Shown one piece after another: positions 1-6,634 of a stretch of 6,634 nucleotides of DNA (the first letter of the stretch is position 1; every line of letters starts with the position of its first letter). The notes under the pieces were generated by a model. It was not told where the DNA came from, searched no databases, and saw only the letters and a program-made list of their open reading frames with translations. Both the position numbers and the translations under genes were made by a program. The DNA comes from JAUVKT01 sp036350795 (lineage in GTDB: Bacteria; Bacteroidota; Bacteroidia; Bacteroidales; VadinHA17): NCBI GenBank assembly GCA_036350795.1, contig JAZBNV010000014.1:1-6634 (forward strand). Reading direction: 5' to 3'.

Positions 1-1433
1 AAGACCTATTTCCTTTCCTCAGATCAGCTGGTTTATCGCTCGAAAAAGAAAGGTTTGACAAAGCCACCTTTAAAGGTAAAGAACTCGGGCTGAATATTGC
101 CCCCCTGTTAATCACAAAGGCAGGAAATGTAAGACTTGAAGAAATTGGTGACTATAAAAAAGAACTTAAAGGTGTACAGAAACCTGTAAGAACTGAAATA
201 ATTGAACCATTTAAAAAGGAACAATTCAGAAGCCCCGATTTTGAGGAAAAGAAACTGGGAGGTAATCCTGAAATAATAAATGGATACCTGGCATTTAACG
301 GAGCTGACGATGGCTACCGCCAGGTTGATCCTCAAATAGCTGTTGGTGGCAACTATGTTTTCCATGGCACCAATACCGGGCTTTATATTTATGACAAAGA
401 AGGAAACATAATAGACGGCATGTCGCAAAATGGTTTCAGGGGCGGTATAGACCCAAAAATATTCTTCGATCCCCATAACAGGGTATTTGGATTCGATTTA
501 TGGGTTTACTGGGATAGTTTAAAAACAAAGCCTGTACACATATCTGTATCACAGACCGAAGATCCTACTGCTGGATGGAATATATACTCCGTTCCTGCAC
601 CAGGTGGCGTTGACGGTGGAGGTATAGGTTTCAGTAAAAAGTGGATAGGATATTCATTCCCCGGAGGTGCAGAGAATACTTTTGTGCTTAAAATGGACGA
701 TGTCATTGCAGGCAAAGCAACAAAAGCCTACCACTTCGAAGGAAGCCTGGGTCACCCCGTATTTACTCAGGACGATATAGAGGACCTGTATTTCTTTACA
801 ATCAGAAGGGATTCATATATCCTTACTAAAATAACCGAAGATAATAATGGAGACCCTGTAGCCGAGCTTGTAGCCAGCAAGAAACACAATCTCGAACACT
901 TTGGCCGTCCACCCAGGTCGCCTCAGAAAGGGACAGAACAACTAACTGCATCTGGCGACAGGAATCCCAAGAACCTGGTGATACAGAATGGCTACCTCTG
1001 GTTCTCACAGACTGTAAATGTCGACGACAGGGCAGCGGTACAGTGGCACCAGCTTAAGCTTGACGGCTCAACTGTACAATCCGGCCTTATAAGCCACGAA
1101 AAAAACAGCTATATTCAAACCACTATCGGTGTAAATAAAAAAAATGATGTTGTTATAGGCTTCCAGGAAACAGGCCCTGATATGTTTATAAGCCCCAGGT
1201 TTGCCTACAGGTACGCAAATGATCCCGAGGGTGAGATAAGAGAAATAGTAAGCCTTGGAGAAGGTAAAGGAGCAACCGACGGAGTGTCGTGGGGCGATTA
1301 CAGCGGCACTACAGTTGATGGAGATAACCTGTTGGATATCTGGACTATACAGAGTATTACCAGTGAAAAAGGACGCGGTGAGACAGTTATTGCTAAAGTA
1401 CCCTTCGGCAAAAAGAAAAAATCCGGCAAATAA
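1..1433 (+). CDS. Beta-propeller-like protein of unknown function, 3' part (5' end outside window)
   Basis: The reading frame whose first full codon is at position 3 is open from the left edge to the TAA at 1431-1433, giving 476 visible residues. The ATG at 420 is internal: at least 139 in-frame residues precede it with the same protein character, so the true start is outside the window. The first ~95 visible residues are charged and linker-like. From about residue 105 on there are repeated beta-rich units with aromatic/Gly turns and DP-containing strands (DPQIAVGGNYVFHG near 109, DPKIFFDPHN near 150), and a late WGDYSG motif near 430 followed by D-G-D-x-L-x-D-I-W. This pattern fits bacterial extracellular beta-propellers of the sialidase or integrin-alpha-like kind. 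I do not see a known catalytic signature and do not assign an enzyme activity. The C-terminus is a short Lys-rich tail. It ends 22 bp before the GH109-like gene, which suggests co-transcription. The fold call is inferred from strand pattern only. Confidence 0.75.
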   Translation, partial: DLFPFLRSAGLSLEKERFDKATFKGKELGLNIAPLLITKAGNVRLEEIGDYKKELKGVQKPVRTEIIEPFKKEQFRSPDFEEKKLGGNPEIINGYLAFNGADDGYRQVDPQIAVGGNYVFHGTNTGLYIYDKEGNIIDGMSQNGFRGGIDPKIFFDPHNRVFGFDLWVYWDSLKTKPVHISVSQTEDPTAGWNIYSVPAPGGVDGGGIGFSKKWIGYSFPGGAENTFVLKMDDVIAGKATKAYHFEGSLGHPVFTQDDIEDLYFFTIRRDSYILTKITEDNNGDPVAELVASKKHNLEHFGRPPRSPQKGTEQLTASGDRNPKNLVIQNGYLWFSQTVNVDDRAAVQWHQLKLDGSTVQSGLISHEKNSYIQTTIGVNKKNDVVIGFQETGPDMFISPRFAYRYANDPEGEIREIVSLGEGKGATDGVSWGDYSGTTVDGDNLLDIWTIQSITSEKGRGETVIAKVPFGKKKKSGK

Positions 1434-1455
1434 TTCAGCCTAAACAACTTATAAA

Positions 1456-2937
1456 ATGAGATCAGACAGAAGAACCTTCCTGAAGAACATTACACTGGGA
1501 ACCGGAGCAATTGCTGCCGGGCCTGCTCTTGTATCATCCTGTAAAGGTGAAGAAAGCAAAATGCATTTTATTAAGGAATCTGCAGACCGCTACCCACAAA
1601 TGAGCTTTAATATGTGCGGGTATGCCGCGCCAAAACTCGATACAGTCCGTATTGGTTTTGTTGGAATTGGCGACAGGGGATCGGGTGCGGTAAAAAGGAT
1701 GACCTTTATTGAAGGTGTGGAAATTACTGCTCTGTGTGATATTAGACAGGGTGCAGTGGATGGAGCACAAAAGATTCTGGCCGAAGCAGGAATGCCGGAA
1801 GCAAGAGAGTATGTTAATGGTGATAAGGGCTTTCTTGAACTTTGTAATTCTGACATAGTTGACCTTGTTTATGTTGCCACACCATGGGAATGGCACGTAC
1901 CTGTAGCTATTGCCGCAATGAAGGGCGATAAACATACAGCTGTTGAGGTATCCCTGGCAAAGACCATGGATGAATGCTGGGAAATAGTTGAAACATCTGA
2001 AAGAACAAAGAAACACTGTGTTATATTAGAGAATTGCTGCTACGATTTCTTTGAATTACTCACACTCAACATGGCCCGCCAGGGTGCTTTTGGCGACCTG
2101 GTGCATGGCGAGGGAGCATATATTCACGACCTTGACTACTGGCTGTTCAATAAGCCAAAGGACGAAAAAATGAGCGACGGTGCCTACACAAAGATGTGGC
2201 GTATGCACGAAAACAAAAGAAAAGCCAATGTTTATCCCACCCACGGACTGGGACCTGTTTGCCAGGCAATGGACATTAACAGGGGTGATAAAATGGATTA
2301 CCTCACAGCAATGATGTCTGACGACTTCACTCTTAAACACAGGATAAGGGAAAAAGCAAAGGAAGATTCTTTCTTTGAACAGTTTCTTGACTGGGATATG
2401 AGGGGAAATATGGACATCTCCCTTATTAAAACCACTAAGGGCAGAACAATCATGGTTCAGCATGATGTAAGCTCTCCCCGACCCTATTCAAGGATTCATA
2501 TGCTGAGCGGTACAAAGGCTTTTGCCCAGAAGTATCCACTTGAGCAAATAGCATTCGGACACAGAGTTGCAGATAAAGAAACAATGAAAGAGCTGTGGGA
2601 TAAATATACTCCCGAAATCGTACGCCGCGTGGGCGATATGGCTAAGCAGGTTGGAGGACACGGAGGAATGGACTTTATAATGGACTGGAGACTTATAGAT
2701 TGTCTCAGGAACGGCCTCCCTATGGATATGGATGTATACGATGCTGCCTCATGGAGCTGTATTACACCACTCAGTGAATGGTCAATTGCAAACGGGTCGC
2801 AACCAATAAATGTTCCAGACTTTACACGAGGAGCCTGGGAAACAAATAAACCCGTCGAACTCACACTAAAGGGGGGAGGAACAACAGGAGTCAGAAATAT
2901 CAGTAAGGCCGACTCAAAAGGGCAATTAAATATTTAA
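1456..2937 (+). CDS. Tat-exported Gfo/Idh/MocA-fold protein, glycosidase 109 type (alpha-N-acetylgalactosaminidase-like)
   Basis: 493 residues. The N-terminus has a twin-arginine motif (DRRTFLK, Arg5-Arg6), a hydrophobic Gly/Ala stretch and a possible lipobox VSSC ending at Cys29, so the protein is probably folded with its cofactor, exported by Tat and perhaps lipid-anchored. Residues ~64-75 carry the Rossmann nucleotide-binding loop (RIGFVGIGDRG), with Asp95 after the second strand. Further family motifs follow: WEWH at 144-147, EV at 164-165, EN at 192-193, an AYIHDL segment near 221-226, Arg249 before YPTHG at 260-264, PRPY at 341-344, and GHGGMDF at 401-407. These match, in order, the NAD- and substrate-site motifs of GH109, whose members cleave terminal alpha-GalNAc by an NAD-dependent oxidation-elimination-reduction cycle. 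Length is usual for exported members. Only 10 bp separate it from the peptidase gene. A different sugar substrate, or a true oxidoreductase role, remains possible because the superfamily is broad; family membership is firm, substrate is not. Confidence 0.88.
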   Translation: MRSDRRTFLKNITLGTGAIAAGPALVSSCKGEESKMHFIKESADRYPQMSFNMCGYAAPKLDTVRIGFVGIGDRGSGAVKRMTFIEGVEITALCDIRQGAVDGAQKILAEAGMPEAREYVNGDKGFLELCNSDIVDLVYVATPWEWHVPVAIAAMKGDKHTAVEVSLAKTMDECWEIVETSERTKKHCVILENCCYDFFELLTLNMARQGAFGDLVHGEGAYIHDLDYWLFNKPKDEKMSDGAYTKMWRMHENKRKANVYPTHGLGPVCQAMDINRGDKMDYLTAMMSDDFTLKHRIREKAKEDSFFEQFLDWDMRGNMDISLIKTTKGRTIMVQHDVSSPRPYSRIHMLSGTKAFAQKYPLEQIAFGHRVADKETMKELWDKYTPEIVRRVGDMAKQVGGHGGMDFIMDWRLIDCLRNGLPMDMDVYDAASWSCITPLSEWSIANGSQPINVPDFTRGAWETNKPVELTLKGGGTTGVRNISKADSKGQLNI

Positions 2938-2947
2938 TTTTAGGTTT

Positions 2948-4399
2948 ATGAGGGTTATATTAAACAGACTGCCGGTGCTTATGCTGGCAGTCTTTTTGCT
3001 TTCTTCCTGCGAAAAGGAAGACCAGGGGTATAAAGAAGCTGAATTTGTTCATGCAGTAACAGACCTTTCTCACGAGTTTACCTTTTATTCCGATCATCGC
3101 TTTTACAGACAGTATATGCCTGATCAGAAAGGTGTTACAAATTGGTGCAATCTCTATAATTTTAACTTCGAAAATGCCAACCTGTTAATCCTGCCAGGAT
3201 GTGATAACAGGATCGGCTATTTCAAGGAAGATATAGAGGTGATAAAAAAGTTCCTTAACAGTGGTGGTGGCGTACTTATGTTTGGATCGGGAAATAGCAC
3301 CTCCCAGAATAAGCTTATTAGTGAATTCGGTGCAAGTTTTAATAAACCGGCAGAATATCCGCTGGCTTATAAGAATCTGCCAGCCATGCAGGTTGAAGGA
3401 GAAAATGCCGATGCAATCACCTTTTCAAATCCTGAGAACTGGGAAACATTAATTGCAGACAGCAATAATGAAGCTGTTATGGCAAGAAAGAGAATCGGGA
3501 AAGGATGCCTGATGGTATCAGCCCGACCCCTTGCCGGCAGTCATCCCAGTGCCAGGGATTCAATTAATAAAGATATCTGGAGACCCCTGCTTAAGGAAAT
3601 TGCATCGGGAAAGGTAGTTGACAGAAACGCTGAATTTAAAGGTGCGGGTATAGATATGCTCGAATACAACGACAATCATACCACATTTAAATTGAGTTAT
3701 AACGACTACCTGAAGCCCTATGCAGATGCTATGGTAGAAATCTATACAAGGTCTCTTCCCTTTATTGAAAACCGCATGGGCGTACCCCTGTCGCCAGGCA
3801 TGGCATCACAAATAACCCTGCTGGCAACCGGCGGAGGAGGATTCTCAAGCGGAACAGTTGTAGCACTTGCAGTGTGGTGGGGCGGATTCCCTGATAAAGA
3901 AGACAGCATGATTGAGTTCCTCACTCACGAATCAGTGCATTCGTGGGTTCTGCCCTACCCCGAAGTATGGAATGAACCAATTGCAACCTATGTTGGCAAC
4001 CTGGTTATGATGGATATGGGGCACAGGGATGAAGCAGAACGTAGGATAGCCAGGACTATTGAAAGAGCTACAAAAATAGATCCGGATATGATTAATTATG
4101 ATCTCTCTGGTATGCTGACAGGTGCAGGATCCGAATTATCTGCTGCCGATAAAAACAATATCCACTGGGGAAAAACTTACTGGATACTTGAACAACTCAG
4201 AATGGAAAAACCGGACTTCCTTGCCGAATATTTCAGGTTAAAAAGATCATACTGCGCAAATAATGTTTTAAGCAGGTATGATATTAATAATACAGTAGCT
4301 TTACTTAGCATGGTAATGGGTCGCGATCTTTTCGGATGGTTTAATTATATTGGCATTCCGGCAGAAAAAGCAGAATCCGAAATTGAAATGAATCTGTAA
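2948..4399 (+). CDS. Lipoprotein zinc metallopeptidase (gluzincin, M60-like architecture) with amidotransferase-like N-terminal domain
   Basis: 483 residues. A lipoprotein signal peptide is clear: Arg2 and Arg7, a hydrophobic core, then LLSSC with Cys21, placing the protein on a membrane facing the periplasm or outside. Residues ~30-225 look like a class I glutamine-amidotransferase/ThuA-type alpha/beta domain (strand LLILPGC at 79-85, FLNSGGGVLMFGSG at 102-115, later IGKGCLMVSARPL at 183-195). I see no convincing catalytic triad in it, so it may serve in binding. The C-terminal half contains HESVH at 327-331, with Glu343 in WNEPIATYVGN as the likely third zinc ligand (HExxH-x11-E), the arrangement of MA-clan gluzincins. 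The amidotransferase-like domain before a gluzincin domain recalls M60-like/TCAF proteins, but M60 usually has Gly before the second His and this has Val, so the family is left open. Neighbouring glycosidases suggest a glycoprotein substrate. The start is chosen because the upstream ATG gives a basic n-region; the later in-frame ATG at 2981 does not. Confidence 0.8.
   Translation: MRVILNRLPVLMLAVFLLSSCEKEDQGYKEAEFVHAVTDLSHEFTFYSDHRFYRQYMPDQKGVTNWCNLYNFNFENANLLILPGCDNRIGYFKEDIEVIKKFLNSGGGVLMFGSGNSTSQNKLISEFGASFNKPAEYPLAYKNLPAMQVEGENADAITFSNPENWETLIADSNNEAVMARKRIGKGCLMVSARPLAGSHPSARDSINKDIWRPLLKEIASGKVVDRNAEFKGAGIDMLEYNDNHTTFKLSYNDYLKPYADAMVEIYTRSLPFIENRMGVPLSPGMASQITLLATGGGGFSSGTVVALAVWWGGFPDKEDSMIEFLTHESVHSWVLPYPEVWNEPIATYVGNLVMMDMGHRDEAERRIARTIERATKIDPDMINYDLSGMLTGAGSELSAADKNNIHWGKTYWILEQLRMEKPDFLAEYFRLKRSYCANNVLSRYDINNTVALLSMVMGRDLFGWFNYIGIPAEKAESEIEMNL
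2966..2997 (+). terminator. Terminator-like hairpin plus T-tract inside the start of the metallopeptidase gene
   Basis: A perfect 8-bp inverted repeat (AGACTGCC at 2966-2973, GGCAGTCT at 2986-2993) is extended inward in RNA by G-U, G-C, U-G and G-U pairs (2974-2977 with 2982-2985), leaving a 4-nt CUUA loop. The 3' arm runs straight into five Ts (2993-2997). This has the form of an intrinsic terminator, 29 bp after the stop codon of the GH109-like gene. It lies within codons 7-17 of the next gene, where it encodes part of the signal peptide. It could lower expression of the downstream genes or be a coincidence of signal-peptide codons. Function is inferred from structure only. Confidence 0.35.
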
Positions 4400-4446
4400 A
4401 TATTATAGTATTTTCAGGAAGCCATATTAATCAATAAAGCAAAATA

Positions 4447-5652
4447 ATGAAAAATATATTGCTTATTCTTATGCTTTTACCAGCTTTGAACCTTTCGGCA
4501 CAGCAGAAGAGCCTTGCTCAAACTCCACCTATGGGATGGATAAGCTGGAACCTCTTTGAAGGGAATATTAATGAGACCCTGGTAAAAGAAATAGCCGATG
4601 CAATTGTTGATAACGGACTCAGGGAACTTGGTTACGAATATCTTATACTCGACGATCTCTGGCAGGGAGGCAGGGATAAAGAAGGTTTTATCTATCCCCA
4701 TCCGGAGAAATTCCCCTCTGGCATGAAAGCGCTTGGCGACTATATACATTCTAAAGGACTTAAATTTGGCATCTATACCGATGCTGCAGAGTGGACCTGT
4801 GCAGGGGTAGCAGGAAGCTTCGGCTACGAGGAAAATGACGCCAGTACCTATGCAGAATGGGGCGTAGACTATGTAAAGTGTGATTACTGCAATGCCCCGG
4901 AGGATATATGGACAGCGGTTGATAGATATAAAACATTTATTACTGCTTTAAGAAAAGAAAACCCTGATATTGTTTTTGCTGTTTGCGAATGGGGACAGCG
5001 CTCACCCTGGCTCTGGGGCAAAGAAATAGGTGCGAACCTCTGGCGCACTACCTGGGACCTCAGGGATACCTGGGAGCATGGCAGATATTCCAGCGGACAC
5101 AATGGTGTAATGGAAGCCCTTGACCGGCAGGTAGGGCTGGAAAAGTTTGCCGGACCGGGACACTGGAACGATCCTGACATATTGATGGTTGGACTAAATG
5201 GCAAAGGTAACTCCGCTTCGGCAAACGGCGCCTCGGGAATGACAGTTACAGAATATGAGTCTCATATGGGCTTGTGGGCCCTTCTTTCAGCACCCCTGCT
5301 AATGTGTAACGATGTAAGGCTTATGGATGATGATACCAGGCGAATCCTGATGAACGAGGAGCTTATTGCCATTAACCAGGATAAGGCCGGGATACAGGCT
5401 GCACGCATTTATAAGAAGGGGGTGACTGAAATCTGGGCAAAAAGACTTGCTGACGGCTCTTACGCAGTTGGCTTCCTCAACAGGGATGATGAAAAAAGCC
5501 GGGAAATTGTCCTGGACCTGAAGAAAATTAAAGCCGCTAATGTTAAAGCAAGAGACCTCTGGTTACATAAGGACCTTGGAATATTTGAAAATAAGATAAG
5601 TCTTAAGGTTAAAGCTCATGAATGCAGGCTTATCAGGGTAAGCATCCTGTAA
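4447..5652 (+). CDS. Secreted GH27 alpha-galactosidase
   Basis: 401 residues, typical for a single-domain GH27 enzyme: a (beta/alpha)8 barrel and a C-terminal beta-sandwich. A type I signal peptide is evident (Lys2, Leu-rich core, likely cleavage after LSA near 18), so it acts in the periplasm or outside. Family motifs appear in order: PPMGWISWN at 27-35; LILDDLW at 66-72, whose Asp pair binds the galactose; the YVKCDYC segment at 142-148 with nucleophile Asp146; CEWG at 180-183; RTTWD at 200-204 with acid/base Asp204; GHWNDPDIL at 238-246; and INQD near 309-312. The C-terminal DLW at 370-372 and AHECRL at 390-395 match the beta-sandwich of plant-type alpha-galactosidases. Glu181 sits where alpha-galactosidases have Glu and alpha-N-acetylgalactosaminidases have Ser, so galactose rather than GalNAc is the predicted sugar. 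A Gly/Asn/Ser-rich loop at about 250-263 lengthens the segment before the next barrel helix. The gap to the peptidase gene is 47 bp, without a clear promoter or terminator. Confidence 0.95.
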   Translation: MKNILLILMLLPALNLSAQQKSLAQTPPMGWISWNLFEGNINETLVKEIADAIVDNGLRELGYEYLILDDLWQGGRDKEGFIYPHPEKFPSGMKALGDYIHSKGLKFGIYTDAAEWTCAGVAGSFGYEENDASTYAEWGVDYVKCDYCNAPEDIWTAVDRYKTFITALRKENPDIVFAVCEWGQRSPWLWGKEIGANLWRTTWDLRDTWEHGRYSSGHNGVMEALDRQVGLEKFAGPGHWNDPDILMVGLNGKGNSASANGASGMTVTEYESHMGLWALLSAPLLMCNDVRLMDDDTRRILMNEELIAINQDKAGIQAARIYKKGVTEIWAKRLADGSYAVGFLNRDDEKSREIVLDLKKIKAANVKARDLWLHKDLGIFENKISLKVKAHECRLIRVSIL

Positions 5653-5749
5653 TACATGGAATCACAAAGTATGTGCACCATTAGAAGATAGTAAACTAAA
5701 TCCTGGTCTCAGTACAGACATCATCCGAAACAAACAACACTTTCCAACA

Positions 5750-6634
5750 ATGAGATATTTTACAACCATTACGCTTTTTATTATTCTCCTGGGCTGCAAC
5801 GGTAAAGATAGCTCCCGGTATTTTAGATCTGCCTCAGCAGTCTGGCCTTCAGGCTTGCAATATGAAAAGAATATTACAGTGGGTTTCCGAAATGTCTTTA
5901 CCAGTGATAAAGATGACAATGCAGAGCTAACCATAGCTACTTCAGGAATATACCGGCTCTGGCTTAATGGAGAATTCGTGGGGCATGGTCCGGCAAGGGC
6001 AGGACATGGATACTTCAGGGCAGACAGATGGAACCTGTCTGATAAACTGAAGGAGGGAAATAATATCGTAGCCATTGAAACGGTCGGATATAATGTAAAC
6101 AGCTTTTATATTACCGATCAGCCATCCTTTCTGCAGGCAGAGCTAACACTTAACAATAGGATAATTGCCTATACTGAAAGTAACAATCCCAGCTTCGAAG
6201 CTATTCTGCTTAAGGAACGTGTACAAAAGGTCCCTAGATTTTCATTTCAAAGACCCTTTGTTGAATATTACAGACTTGATGAAAACTTCAACAGATGGAA
6301 GGATGATCCCGATTACCCTGGATCTGCCAGTATCACCCAGGCAGATGTCGGAGATGCAGGGAAAAAGAATATTATTAAGCGGGGAATCCCCTACCCTGAT
6401 TTCAAAGTAGTATCACCCTCCATGATAGTTGCCAGAGGGAGCATGACAACAGGTATCAAGAGAGAAAGCTACTGGAAGGACAGGGCCGTAGTAAATATCG
6501 GTCCAGAGCTGGGAGGCTTCATTGAAAGCGACCTGGAATACAATCCATCAATCGAACTTCAGGAAATGGAGATAAAAGAGCTCCTTTCAGAGGATATTGT
6601 TTACTCTCCCCGGATTAATACCGGGCTTGCTGAG
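5750..6634 (+). CDS. GH78-like (alpha-L-rhamnosidase-type) lipoprotein, 5' part (3' end outside window)
   Basis: The frame from ATG 5750 is open to the right edge, giving 295 residues of an evidently longer protein. The N-terminus is a short lipoprotein signal (Arg2, hydrophobic core, LLGC with Cys16). Residues ~29-142 look like the N-terminal beta-sandwich domain of GH78-type enzymes: YRLWLNGEFVGHGPAR at 68-83, GYFRADRWNLSDKLKEGNN at 87-105, then GYNVNSFYITDQPSFLQAE at 113-131. These resemble the sugar-binding jelly-roll of bacterial alpha-L-rhamnosidase-like proteins. The residues that follow would be the linker and beta-rich part; the (alpha/alpha)6 catalytic barrel and its catalytic Glu residues would lie beyond the window, so activity cannot be judged. 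The leader of 97 bp after the GH27 gene is the longest gap in the window and has no Shine-Dalgarno and no recognisable Bacteroidota promoter, so operon membership is uncertain. An alternative is another enzyme class sharing this accessory domain. Confidence 0.8.
   Translation, partial: MRYFTTITLFIILLGCNGKDSSRYFRSASAVWPSGLQYEKNITVGFRNVFTSDKDDNAELTIATSGIYRLWLNGEFVGHGPARAGHGYFRADRWNLSDKLKEGNNIVAIETVGYNVNSFYITDQPSFLQAELTLNNRIIAYTESNNPSFEAILLKERVQKVPRFSFQRPFVEYYRLDENFNRWKDDPDYPGSASITQADVGDAGKKNIIKRGIPYPDFKVVSPSMIVARGSMTTGIKRESYWKDRAVVNIGPELGGFIESDLEYNPSIELQEMEIKELLSEDIVYSPRINTGLAE

Noticed and set aside
420..1433. Treating ATG 420 as the start of the first gene
   Set aside because: The frame is open upstream to the window edge with the same protein-like composition and a beta-strand unit (DPQIAVGGNYVFHG) before this Met; it is an internal codon.
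1534..2016. 160-residue minus-strand reading frame
   Set aside because: It is antisense to the conserved Rossmann part of the GH109-like gene, has Cys/Phe/His-rich composition without domain logic, and has no support as a gene.
2981..4399. Alternative start of the metallopeptidase at ATG 2981
   Set aside because: It would remove both Arg residues and leave a signal without a basic n-region; ATG 2948 gives a complete lipoprotein signal.
4398..4413. AAATA...TATTT inverted repeat after the metallopeptidase stop codon
   Set aside because: The stem is only 5 A-T pairs and has no proper T-tract; too weak to call a terminator.
5202..5244. Gly/Asn/Ser-rich stretch in the GH27 gene as a possible insertion or repeat
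   Set aside because: It stays in frame in a loop where GH27 enzymes vary in length, and there is no duplicated DNA around it.
5662..6075. 137-residue minus-strand reading frame over the start of the GH78-like gene
   Set aside because: The + strand frame from 5750 encodes a lipoprotein signal and recognisable GH78-type motifs; the opposite frame is a shadow.
6165..6410. 81-residue + strand reading frame in another phase
   Set aside because: It lies wholly inside the GH78-like frame, which stays open to the window edge, and it shows no signal or domain of its own.
1..6634. tRNA, rRNA, CRISPR array, insertion sequence or attachment site
   Set aside because: Coding sequence fills nearly all of the window, gaps are 10-97 bp, and I saw no direct-repeat array, terminal inverted repeats or transposase motifs.

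Overview
The window looks like a piece of a Bacteroidota chromosome carrying a carbohydrate- and glycoprotein-degradation cluster. The evidence for the phylum is indirect. DNA is moderately AT-rich, start codons are preceded by A/T-rich leaders without a clear Shine-Dalgarno sequence, lipoprotein signals are frequent, and exported glycoside hydrolases lie side by side. No rRNA, tRNA, mobile element, CRISPR array or long non-coding stretch is visible. No SusC/SusD pair, transporter or regulator lies inside the window, so it is probably the interior or flank of a larger locus.

All five genes are on the + strand, and all four whose N-terminus is visible are predicted to be exported. Left to right: (1) the 3' part of a large beta-propeller-like protein of unknown function, cut by the left edge; (2) a Tat-exported, probably lipid-anchored Gfo/Idh/MocA-fold protein of the glycosidase 109 type (NAD-dependent, family activity alpha-N-acetylgalactosaminidase); (3) a lipoprotein with a class I amidotransferase-like N-terminal domain and a C-terminal HExxH...E zinc-peptidase domain; (4) a GH27 alpha-galactosidase with complete catalytic residues; (5) the 5' part of a lipoprotein resembling the N-terminal domains of GH78 alpha-L-rhamnosidase-type enzymes, cut by the right edge. 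Gaps are 22, 10, 47 and 97 bp, so genes 1-4 at least read as one transcription unit; gene 5 may be part of it.

Taken together the genes suggest stepwise attack on a glycosylated protein or a complex heteroglycan outside the cytoplasm: alpha-linked GalNAc or Gal is trimmed by the GH109-like and GH27 enzymes, rhamnose may be handled by the GH78-like protein, and the metallopeptidase may cut a (de)glycosylated polypeptide. Mucin-type O-glycoprotein and plant or algal rhamnose/galactose-rich glycoprotein are both compatible, and the sequence alone does not decide between them. The least expected feature is a terminator-like hairpin with a T-tract inside the first codons of the metallopeptidase gene.
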